From positions 1 to 43,328 of the forward strand of contig JAGCWY010000087.1 of assembly GCA_017961625.1 (NCBI GenBank): a DNA stretch of 43,328 bases. Direction: 5' to 3'. This document shows, piece after piece, positions 22,443 through 29,116 of the stretch (positions are counted from its first letter, which is position 1; each line of letters starts with the position of its first letter). A program made the translations under genes and the position numbers. Under the pieces are notes generated by a model, which searched no databases, was not told the DNA's origin, and saw nothing but the letters and a program-made list of their open reading frames with translations. The DNA is from Ruminococcus sp. (GTDB lineage Bacteria; Bacillota; Clostridia; Oscillospirales; Ruminococcaceae).

Positions 22443-22900
22443 TGCATTATCTCCTTAAAAAGAATTATTGATGCCGTGATAGTATTATTACCGCAATAAT
22501 TCCTTTAAAACATGGAAATTAATGTTCGCCAATCAAAAATGGACTTAGTTTTTACAGCCTTGTTTTAAATTTATTTTTGTGCACACACAAAAACACTTCA
22601 ACAAATTATTTGTCGTTCTGCTGTAGATAGTTTACTACCCAATCCAGTTCATAATCTTTCTTATCGCGGAATATTTTCATTGCAGCATCAATGTCAAAAG
22701 GTATTCTCACTTAAACAGGATTTCGGCTGATTCTGGTATTTTTAGTTAACAAATTCCGTATTCCATCAAATCTTATGTCACAACAGTATTGGCAAATATT
22801 TACTTGAACTCTGAAGTTTAGGGTTAATTTATAATATTCCATTTTTAATTAATGCGCCCTTTATTCTACTCTTACAATCCCACGTTTTAAGAATTAAAAT
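22443..22900. other. Gene-poor A/T-rich stretch
   Basis: Between the spore protein gene and the dockerin terminator no intact gene is seen. Apart from the SASP ribosome binding site and the short remnant frame at 22606-22710, I see no repeat, RNA or clear promoter here. Confidence 0.5.
22606..22710 (-). pseudogene. Short remnant coding frame
   Basis: GTG at 22710 opens a 34-residue frame (RIPFDIDAAMKIFRDKKDYELDWVVNYLQQNDK) with a protein-like, charged C-terminal look and an in-frame TAA immediately upstream. It is probably the C-terminal remnant of a lost gene; no family recognised. Confidence 0.25.
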
Positions 22901-22957
22901 AACAGTCATAAAGGAGTGTGATGATGTTATACTGATACAATCTCCTTTATGACTGTT
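22901..22957 (-). terminator. Long hairpin behind the dockerin gene
   Basis: A perfect 16-bp inverted repeat, AACAGTCATAAAGGAG / CTCCTTTATGACTGTT, with a 25-nt loop, begins 6 bases behind the dockerin stop codon. On the minus strand it is followed by ATTTTAATTC, on the plus strand by TTTTT, so it could act in both directions. Confidence 0.7.
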
Positions 22958-22962
22958 TTTTC

Positions 22963-25434
22963 TTATTCCATACCAATAAATAACTCATTCCTTGTTACAT
23001 TGAATGACGGGCTGTACTGCTTGCTTCCACCAACACAAACACCGATACTGCTCAGTATTCTGTCAGCGAGCTTAACGCCGAAATACTTCTCCCATTTGCC
23101 GATATGCTTAAGGATATTTATCTGCCCCCCCAGATCAAATAAGCATTTTCTGTATTGGCGGTAATCGTCAAGAACGCTCCAGTACTCGTTATAGCTGACC
23201 TTGCCTTCAGGTGTATTCTTTGTTTTAGTAAGTACATAGAACCGATATTCGTAACCTTCAATATTTGCCATATTATATGTCATTCCCGCAAAGCGGTCAT
23301 CATGTCCGCTGTCCTCTATTATGTAAAACTCGTCATATGAATCCGCAAATGCTCCGTGTATCCCGAATAGATATCCGTCCATTGAAGCAACACTGCACTC
23401 ATAAACATGATAAAGTGAAGTTATATCATTAAGCTTTATGCCACCTTGAGGCTTTATTCCGCATTCAAACAAAGCATCATCTGAAACGCATATACTGCAA
23501 TCAAAGCAGCCGTTTTCCTTTATATCGTAAACAATCTCTCCAGCACCATCTTTGATATAGCTTTCGTAGTAGCAACCGTTTGCCTCGCCGCTTTCAATCT
23601 TGTCAGTTTGGGGATTTTCAACTTTTATAAATTCTTTGTCCATCCCAAGCAGAAATCTTTTCAGGAGAACAACATCGTTCATGAGTACATTTCCGTCGCC
23701 GTCTATATCAGCACGACGCGGCAGCTTTCTTCTCTGACCACCTGTAAAAAATGCCTTGCGGTACTTTACAAGATCGAGAGAATCAAGAATTCCATCACCG
23801 TTTATGTCACCCTTTACCTTGGAAACATTCTCAGGCTCTTTCACATAATAATTATCAACATAGTATTCTATCTCGGCAGTTGTGATTATTTGAATATCTC
23901 CTGTTAATGCTCTCGGCATAGCATAACATGGATTAGAAAGAGTTGTCCATTCATGAGGCTTTACAGTTTTTCTGCAGATGATATTCCCAGTATAATCTTT
24001 TGGTTTCTGATCCTCCTCCGGACTTCCGAAGCCGCTGAACGGCATAGTAACCTCTAATGAAAACTCAACTTCTTCATCGCTGCAGTTGTAAACATCAACA
24101 CTTATATCATATGAAATGTCAGATTCCTCATAATCTTCATCTGCAGGATAAAGTGGTCCGAAGCTGAATCCATCAAACGATTGGTAATTGTTAAACCATG
24201 TATTCTTTCTAAACGGTTCTCCCACGTCACCGATGTATGAAGAAAATCTGTCTGAAGGCTCTACTGGAAAATTATCAATGCTGCATTTAACCTTCAGTGA
24301 GTTGTTATCGCCGTTTCCGAAATCATTCACGCAGGCCATATCAGTACCACCGAGCAAGCTGTTTAAATTTCCGCCTTCAGGTAGTCGTGTTCCGGAGTTG
24401 AAACTATAGTATCCTTCCTCATCAGGATAGAGTATGCACGAAGTATATTCGTCATCTCCATCATTAATTCCCCATATATTAGTGTTCCATGGATTCATTC
24501 CCAAGTAGCCGATTCTGGATTTGGCATTTATCTGAATATATTTCACTTCCATAGCTCCGCTACCACCATATGTATCAACATAAAAGCCACAACTGAGAAG
24601 CGGAGGAATATTGTAAGATACACCTATTCTTTCCGTAAGCTCTTTGATTATTACAGACGACACAATGGCAGGACCCGAAATGAGATCCTCGATATTTCTC
24701 ACACACACCATATAGTAATTCTCGTGGATATACACGCCTACACCATCGATATTTTCATCATATTGCTTTCTGTAAATCCGATATGTCTTTCCGTTCACTT
24801 CATAAGGCTCAAACTCATCCATATCATCGTCTGGCACAAATTCACCGAAATGGTCGAAAATGTATAAAAAATCGCCCCTGACACCAATCTGACATTTAGC
24901 ACCGATATCGAACTTCTCTCCGGTAAAATTATCAAGTATCACCTTGTAATCCACTGAAAGGTTATCAAAATACACATCGCTCATGGGCTTTTTGAAGCTT
25001 CTTCCCTTTTCGATAGTAAGAGACTCAAGATCAGACCAACTTGCCTTGAAGCCATCCTGTATGCCATTGCTAAAAGAAAAGTCTCCATTCCCACCGCTCT
25101 TTTTGTCAATATTATAAAACATAGCTCCATTCTGGCCGCTGACGTGATTGGCTTTCAGCTCTTCCTCAGTCGGCTCCGGTGTTTCCGTAACATAAAGGCT
25201 TACTTCGTCCTCTTCCTCTTCAAATTGAAATCCCCAGCCCCCCTGTGTATCGTTTGACTCTGTGACCCAAGGATTCCTGTCGGTATCATCAATAAAACCA
25301 TTTCCACCAGTACTGCTGCCCCATCCGAATCCATTACTGTCAGCAGCTACTGCCATCCCCGTTTCCGTTACAGTAATTAGCATGCAAACAGCCGTCGTAA
25401 AAGCAGCTGCATATTTTTTCCATGATAAGTTCAT
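22963..25434 (-). CDS. Secreted dockerin protein with two GH11-like modules
   Basis: An 823-residue secreted protein. The signal peptide is MNLSWKKYAAAFTTAVCMLITVTETGMAVAA-like (residues 1-30). Residues ~100-315 and ~605-823 both resemble GH11 xylanase jelly rolls, e.g. YEYRFYVL..., EYWSVLDDYR and a late G-x-V strand in the second copy. Between them, residues ~541-600 are a type I dockerin with two calcium loops, DINGDGILDSLD and DIDGDGNVLMND, for binding a cellulosomal cohesin. Residues ~316-540 are beta-rich and unassigned. By eye, copy 1 lacks the nucleophile Glu (FLYIFDHFG in place of VEYYIVE..G) and copy 2 keeps it (DEFYIIEDSG) but lacks the acid/base Glu (VGGS where VEGY is expected). 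It may bind rather than cleave xylan. Confidence 0.75.
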   Translation of the reverse strand: MNLSWKKYAAAFTTAVCMLITVTETGMAVAADSNGFGWGSSTGGNGFIDDTDRNPWVTESNDTQGGWGFQFEEEEDEVSLYVTETPEPTEEELKANHVSGQNGAMFYNIDKKSGGNGDFSFSNGIQDGFKASWSDLESLTIEKGRSFKKPMSDVYFDNLSVDYKVILDNFTGEKFDIGAKCQIGVRGDFLYIFDHFGEFVPDDDMDEFEPYEVNGKTYRIYRKQYDENIDGVGVYIHENYYMVCVRNIEDLISGPAIVSSVIIKELTERIGVSYNIPPLLSCGFYVDTYGGSGAMEVKYIQINAKSRIGYLGMNPWNTNIWGINDGDDEYTSCILYPDEEGYYSFNSGTRLPEGGNLNSLLGGTDMACVNDFGNGDNNSLKVKCSIDNFPVEPSDRFSSYIGDVGEPFRKNTWFNNYQSFDGFSFGPLYPADEDYEESDISYDISVDVYNCSDEEVEFSLEVTMPFSGFGSPEEDQKPKDYTGNIICRKTVKPHEWTTLSNPCYAMPRALTGDIQIITTAEIEYYVDNYYVKEPENVSKVKGDINGDGILDSLDLVKYRKAFFTGGQRRKLPRRADIDGDGNVLMNDVVLLKRFLLGMDKEFIKVENPQTDKIESGEANGCYYESYIKDGAGEIVYDIKENGCFDCSICVSDDALFECGIKPQGGIKLNDITSLYHVYECSVASMDGYLFGIHGAFADSYDEFYIIEDSGHDDRFAGMTYNMANIEGYEYRFYVLTKTKNTPEGKVSYNEYWSVLDDYRQYRKCLFDLGGQINILKHIGKWEKYFGVKLADRILSSIGVCVGGSKQYSPSFNVTRNELFIGME

Positions 25435-25590
25435 TTTTGTCCCTCCTCAAAAGAAAAAAGCAATACCATCACAAAAGAAAAATTCGGGCATAAAAATATG
25501 AGCTAACGTTCAAATAACCACAAACGTTGCTGAATTAAATATCCACCCAAACTAATTACTGCCCCATTTTTCTCTACGGTATTGCTTGTA
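25435..25590 (-). promoter_or_regulatory. Structured leader of the dockerin gene with attenuator-like end
   Basis: Minus strand: AGCAATACC (25578-25586) can pair with GGTATTGCT (25459-25467), enclosing the leader; the second half is followed by TTTTTTC, like an intrinsic terminator, and then by the ribosome binding site GAGGAGGG. Inside, AACGTT pairs with a second AACGTT, flanked by GC/GC, as a local hairpin. This architecture suggests regulated attenuation. No known riboswitch class was recognised. Confidence 0.5.
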
Positions 25591-25601
25591 ATTATAGTTA
25601 T

Positions 25602-25630
25602 ATTATAAAATAGTTATTATCAAATCGCAA
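25602..25630 (-). promoter_or_regulatory. Sigma-A promoter of the dockerin gene
   Basis: Minus strand TTGCGA (25625-25630), 17-base spacer, TATAAT (25602-25607), with about 165 bases of leader before the ATG. Confidence 0.7.
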
Positions 25631-25854
25631 GTCATTTATTGCTAGTTTTTCGGCGTATCATTCTGCATTTTTTATGAATTAAGTACATAACGCTAAGAGT
25701 CGATTCACATTACTACACATTTCGAAAATTCCTCTGCAATTAATACCAAAATAGTAGTAACAGGTGAATTCAATTATTACAAAAAAGATATGTCACATAT
25801 TGTCATCTACTTCATGCCAATATGGAAGTTAATGTATCATTATCATGGAAAATG
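25631..25854. other. Gene-free A/T-rich spacer
   Basis: Between the dockerin promoter and the MBL terminator I see no gene, repeat or RNA structure. Confidence 0.5.
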
Positions 25855-25882
25855 AATAATGCAGTCAAACGGCTGCATTATT
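25855..25882 (-). terminator. Terminator of the DUF134-MBL operon
   Basis: AATAATGCAG / CTGCATTATT (10 bp, loop TCAAACGG) overlaps the MBL stop codon; the minus strand continues TCATTTTCC, a poor T tail, while the plus strand continues TTT. Confidence 0.6.
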
Positions 25883-26696
25883 TTTCCAACTGTATTCCTA
25901 ATCCTGTATGCAGTGCTATGAGCTGATTGCCCATAACATTCTTCATAAGCTCAAATGCAGGAATACCCGTGCAGTGGCCACTGTAAAAGACAGTATTCAT
26001 CAGCGATAGCTCCTGTGCTGTCTGAATTATGACTGCTTTTTCTTCTTCGGTATGCTCTCCTTCCTTTTTCATCATATGGAATCCTGTTATAACATAGTCA
26101 GGAACATTCCCGAATATCTCTATATAACGGTCAATGATATTGAGAATTCCATTATGTGAACATCCCGACAACAGCCAGTATTTGTCGTTCTGCTTTATGA
26201 CAAGACACTGCTCATGTGCAAAATCATCTGGGACCTGTACACCGTTTTCCATACGGGATAGCTTGTGATTTCCCTGAGGATAGCATCGTCTGCCGATGAT
26301 ACCGCTGAACAGGAACAGCTCATCGTCAAGCTGAACATCGCCGTCAATGAGCTGAACATCCGGCAGTTTCAGAATATCCGTATCTATGCCGATATAGCGT
26401 TCACCGTTGAAATGCGGTTCGGTGGCTTTTCTCTGCATGATTATCTTTGCAGTATGGTTTACCTGCGAAAACGGCAGGATACCGCCGGAATGGTCATAGT
26501 GTCCGTGGCTGAGTATTACCGTATCGACTAAGAACAGATCAATCCCGAGGACTTCCGCGTTCTTCACGACTGCGTCGGTCTGTCCCGTGTCAAGCAGCAA
26601 TTTATGCTTTTCAGTCTCAATATATATAGACAGGCCGTGCTCGGCGATACAGCCTTCATGTCCGCAGGTATTCTCTACAAGGGTTACAATTCTCAT
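25878..26696 (-). CDS. MBL-fold metallo-hydrolase (dihydropterin synthase-like subgroup)
   Basis: A 272-residue metallo-beta-lactamase-fold protein. The metal motif SHGHYDHSGG (His64, His66, Asp68, His69) and the N-terminal LVENTCGHEGCIAEHGLSIYIE plus LLLDTGQTD match the subgroup annotated after the archaeal 7,8-dihydropterin-6-methyl-4-(ribofuranosyl)-aminobenzene-phosphate synthase. The function of bacterial members is not established. Late ligands GCSHNG near 161 and SGHCTG near 239 are present. Its ATG overlaps the DUF134-NifX stop as TGATG, so it is translationally coupled. The pairing with NifX-type proteins is common in Clostridia. Confidence 0.85.
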   Translation of the reverse strand: MRIVTLVENTCGHEGCIAEHGLSIYIETEKHKLLLDTGQTDAVVKNAEVLGIDLFLVDTVILSHGHYDHSGGILPFSQVNHTAKIIMQRKATEPHFNGERYIGIDTDILKLPDVQLIDGDVQLDDELFLFSGIIGRRCYPQGNHKLSRMENGVQVPDDFAHEQCLVIKQNDKYWLLSGCSHNGILNIIDRYIEIFGNVPDYVITGFHMMKKEGEHTEEEKAVIIQTAQELSLMNTVFYSGHCTGIPAFELMKNVMGNQLIALHTGLGIQLEK

Positions 26697-27427
26697 CAGT
26701 GATTACCGCAGCTGTGTGTGCCGCAGCCATGCTCTCCGCAGGAATGACCTTCGCCGTGTTCATGAGCGTGATGATCGCAGGTCGGGTTCTCGTTCTGTTC
26801 AAGAGTCTGTGAGAGAAAAGCAGCAACTGCCTCGTCAGCGCTTCCCATATTGCCGCCGTAAAGAGCAATGCCTGCCTCCTGCATAGCCATCTGAGCGCCT
26901 CCACCGATACCTCCGCAGATCAGAACGTCAGCCTGAGCGTTTTTCAGGAAACCTGCAAGTGCGCCATGTCCTGCGCCCATTGTTCCGACTACCTGCTCAT
27001 TTATTATCTTACCGTCAGCAACATCGTAGAGCTTGAACTGCTCTGTTCTGCCGAAATGCTGAAATATCTGTCCGTTTTCATAAGTTACTGCAATTCTCAT
27101 AATTGTGCTTCCTTTCTGAGTTATCTCCTCCGAGATAGTGTTATCGAGAGTGTAATTTCCGCCCGAAATTACAATGCGTCTGCCCTCGACCAGAGCCTGT
27201 GCAAGCTTTTTCCTTGCGGTGTCATATATAGCCGTAACGGTCGTTCTTGCCACGTTCATCTCCTGAGCGCATTGCTCCTGCGTCTTTGACTGATAGTCTA
27301 TCAGCCTTATCGTTTCAAACTCGTCAAGCGACATTACTATTGTATCATTTGCCTTGTCCTGATCGGGCGCAAAGCTCCAATAATCGGGGTAACAGCAGAT
27401 ACGGCGTGATTTTTGCGGTCTTGGCAT
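26696..27427 (-). CDS. DUF134 regulator fused to NifX/NifB-like cofactor domain, His/Cys-rich tail
   Basis: A 243-residue two-domain protein. Residues 1-100 are DUF134 (PF02001): PRPQKSRRIC near the start and the sigma-70-region-4-like helix-turn-helix DEFETIRLIDYQSKTQEQCAQEMNVARTTV. Residues ~110-215 are a NifX/NifB/VnfX-type domain (RIAVTYENGQIFQHFGRTEQFKLYDV, VLICGGIGGGAQMAM). The tail is rich in His and Cys (CDHHAHEHGEGHSCGEHGCGTHSCGNH-like), suggesting metal binding. AAGGAG before the ATG at 27427 is preferred over a GTG at 27433. It reads as a metal- or cofactor-responsive regulator. Divergent chromate-type transporter genes lie upstream. Confidence 0.88.
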   Translation of the reverse strand: MPRPQKSRRICCYPDYWSFAPDQDKANDTIVMSLDEFETIRLIDYQSKTQEQCAQEMNVARTTVTAIYDTARKKLAQALVEGRRIVISGGNYTLDNTISEEITQKGSTIMRIAVTYENGQIFQHFGRTEQFKLYDVADGKIINEQVVGTMGAGHGALAGFLKNAQADVLICGGIGGGAQMAMQEAGIALYGGNMGSADEAVAAFLSQTLEQNENPTCDHHAHEHGEGHSCGEHGCGTHSCGNH

Positions 27428-27444
27428 AGGCACATCTCCTTTCT

Positions 27445-27484
27445 GACTTATGTCGATTATAACATATTTATCGACTTATGTCAA
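27445..27484 (-). promoter_or_regulatory. Consensus promoter with duplicated GACATAAGTC operator
   Basis: Minus strand TTGACA (27479-27484), 17-base spacer, TATAAT (27456-27461). The 10-mer GACATAAGTC occurs twice, at 27473-27482 across the -35 box and at 27445-27454 just past the -10 box. Such placement is typical of a repressor site; autoregulation by the DUF134 protein is the obvious candidate. Confidence 0.7.
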
Positions 27485-27508
27485 GTATATTCTTGGCGTT
27501 TTCGGATA

Positions 27509-27537
27509 TTGACGGATATTACTTGATTTGGTATAAT
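27509..27537 (+). promoter_or_regulatory. Sigma-A promoter of the chromate-type transporter pair
   Basis: TTGACG (27509-27514), 17-base spacer, TATAAT (27532-27537). Its -35 lies only 25 bases from the divergent DUF134 -35, so one regulator could act on both. Confidence 0.75.
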
Positions 27538-27557
27538 TTTTCTGTAGGAGTGATATT

Positions 27558-28121
27558 GTGAATAAAAATCTTGAATTATTCTTGACCTTTATGAAGATCG
27601 GGGCTTTTACCTTTGGCGGCGGTTATGCGATGATACCGCTGATACAGAAGGAAGTTTGCGAAAACAAAAAATGGCTGAATGAAAAGGACATCACCGATAT
27701 TGTTGCGATCTCTGAGTCAACACCCGGACCGATTGTTATCAATGCCGCAACCTTTGTAGGATATAAGACATCGGGCTTTCTTGGGGCGTGTATGGCAACC
27801 CTCGGCGTTGTCCTGCCCTTGTTTCTTATAATCTCGCTTATATCCCTGATATTGACGCAGTTTCAAAACATCAAAGCCGTCCGCTATGCTTTTATGGGTA
27901 TCCGTGCAGCTGTACTTGCACTGATACTGAAAGCACTATGGATGATGTTCAAATCGGTGAAGAAGAAAAAGAAGCCATTTTCCTATGTGATCATGGGACT
28001 TTCTCTTGTTCTGACTGCTTTTCTGAAAATAGATGCCGTATTTGTCATCATCGGATGTGGATTGTTCGGTCTGCTGTGGTCAATCCTGAACAGAAAGGAG
28101 CAGAGCAATGACACTGATTAA
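27558..28121 (+). CDS. Chromate transporter family half-protein 1
   Basis: A 187-residue CHR-domain membrane protein. The CHR signature FMKIGAFTFGGGYAMIPLI (residues 11-29) and ESTPGPIVINAATFVGY are intact. Full ChrA has two such domains in one chain; here each is a separate gene, the known short-chain paired type. The natural substrate may be chromate, sulfate or another oxyanion, not determined. About five to six hydrophobic segments. It starts with GTG behind TAGGAG and overlaps the next gene by 14 bases. Divergent from the DUF134-NifX gene. Confidence 0.88.
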   Translation: MNKNLELFLTFMKIGAFTFGGGYAMIPLIQKEVCENKKWLNEKDITDIVAISESTPGPIVINAATFVGYKTSGFLGACMATLGVVLPLFLIISLISLILTQFQNIKAVRYAFMGIRAAVLALILKALWMMFKSVKKKKKPFSYVIMGLSLVLTAFLKIDAVFVIIGCGLFGLLWSILNRKEQSNDTD

Positions 28122-28674
28122 GTTGTTTCTTGTATTTCTGAAAATAGGGGCGTTCACCTTTGGCGGCGGATACGCTATGATCGCTATGATACAGGTGGAA
28201 GCAGAACGACACGGCTGGCTGACGCAGGAGGAGCTTGTGGATTTCGTTGCTCTTAGCGAAAGCACACCCGGACCCCTTGCAGTCAATATGGCTACCTTTG
28301 TAGGTATCAGAACAGGCGGCATTTTAGGGGCGATAATAGCTACCCTCGGTATAGTTTTGCCGTCCTTTATCATCATACTTATCATCGCAAAGTGCTTTGA
28401 AAAGCACAAGAAAAGCAAAGCGGTGGGCGGTATCATGTCGGGATTGAAACCTGCTGTTGTCGGAATGATAGGTGCAGCCTTTATATCTGTTGCAAGGACG
28501 GTGTTCTTCCCGGCAGGTTTGAGCGTATCTGTTTTTTCTTCTGCGAGCTTCTGGGTATTTCTCGGATTATTTGCCATTACTGCCGTACTTGCATTCAAAA
28601 AGGTTCACCCGATCAAGATCATTCTGCTGTCTGCGGTGATAGGGTTAGGTGCAGGGTACGGTCTTGGATTATGA
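28108..28674 (+). CDS. Chromate transporter family half-protein 2
   Basis: A 188-residue second CHR half. It again opens with FLKIGAFTFGGGYAMIAMI and SESTPGPLAVNMATFVGI, so it is a full-length paralog rather than the rest of a frameshifted chain. AAAGGAG lies before the ATG inside the coding end of the first half, giving tight coupling. Short-chain pairs work as heterodimers with opposite membrane orientation in characterised cases, which is a family inference here. Hydrophobic helices are distributed as in the first half. Confidence 0.88.
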   Translation: MTLIKLFLVFLKIGAFTFGGGYAMIAMIQVEAERHGWLTQEELVDFVALSESTPGPLAVNMATFVGIRTGGILGAIIATLGIVLPSFIIILIIAKCFEKHKKSKAVGGIMSGLKPAVVGMIGAAFISVARTVFFPAGLSVSVFSSASFWVFLGLFAITAVLAFKKVHPIKIILLSAVIGLGAGYGLGL

Positions 28675-28692
28675 TTATGAAAGGAAAACATA

Positions 28693-28962
28693 ATGTTTGA
28701 GAGCGAATTTGCAAAACTCGATTATATAGCAAAAGATAATAGTGTTTTTCATATCTGGAAGAAAGAAGCACACTTCGATGATTACAAAAAGACTGTATCT
28801 GCTTCACTTGAAATGCTGCGTGAGCGTAAAGGCAGTCTATTCATTGTAGATGCCCGCAACGGTTTCTAAGACGTTCTGGAAGATGTTGAATGGGGCTTTC
28901 AGTATTTCCTTCCTGAGCTGAAGAAACAGGTTGCAAGATACGATGTGTTTAAACGTGTATAA
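28693..28962 (+). pseudogene. Broken STAS-like (SpoIIAA-type) small protein gene
   Basis: From ATG 28693 the frame reads 58 residues (MFESEFAKLDYIAKDNSVFHIWKKEAHFDDYKKTV...LFIVDARNGF) and stops at TAA 28867-28869. It then continues in the same frame with DVLEDVEWGFQYFLPELKKQVARYDVFKRV and TAA. The expected residue at the stop is probably Glu (GAA to TAA). Relatives I recall are about 120-130 residues, so the 3' end is also truncated. AAGGA precedes the ATG. It lies behind the transporter pair. Confidence 0.7.
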
Positions 28963-28977
28963 TACTTAATATAGAAC

Positions 28978-29005
28978 AGCAGCTCCCTCACGGGAGCTGC
29001 TTCTT
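28978..29005 (+). terminator. Terminator behind the transporter operon
   Basis: AGCAGCTCCC / GGGAGCTGCT (10 bp, loop TCAC) followed by TCTTTCG, a weak T tail. Confidence 0.75.
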
Positions 29006-29116
29006 TCGTATCGTTATACTACCTTTTAGTCGTGAGTATTCTGTATATTTGTAAACCAACAGGTGCTTTTATCACAACATAGAAACAATCAATGTTAACC
29101 AAAAGGGGATAGAAAA

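Noticed and set aside
25435..25590. Cyclic-di-GMP (GEMM) riboswitch in front of the dockerin gene
   Set aside because: The conserved GEMM core sequences were not found.
27558..28674. Frameshift splitting one ChrA into two frames
   Set aside because: Each half has its own ribosome binding site, start and complete CHR signature; the short-chain paired form is known.
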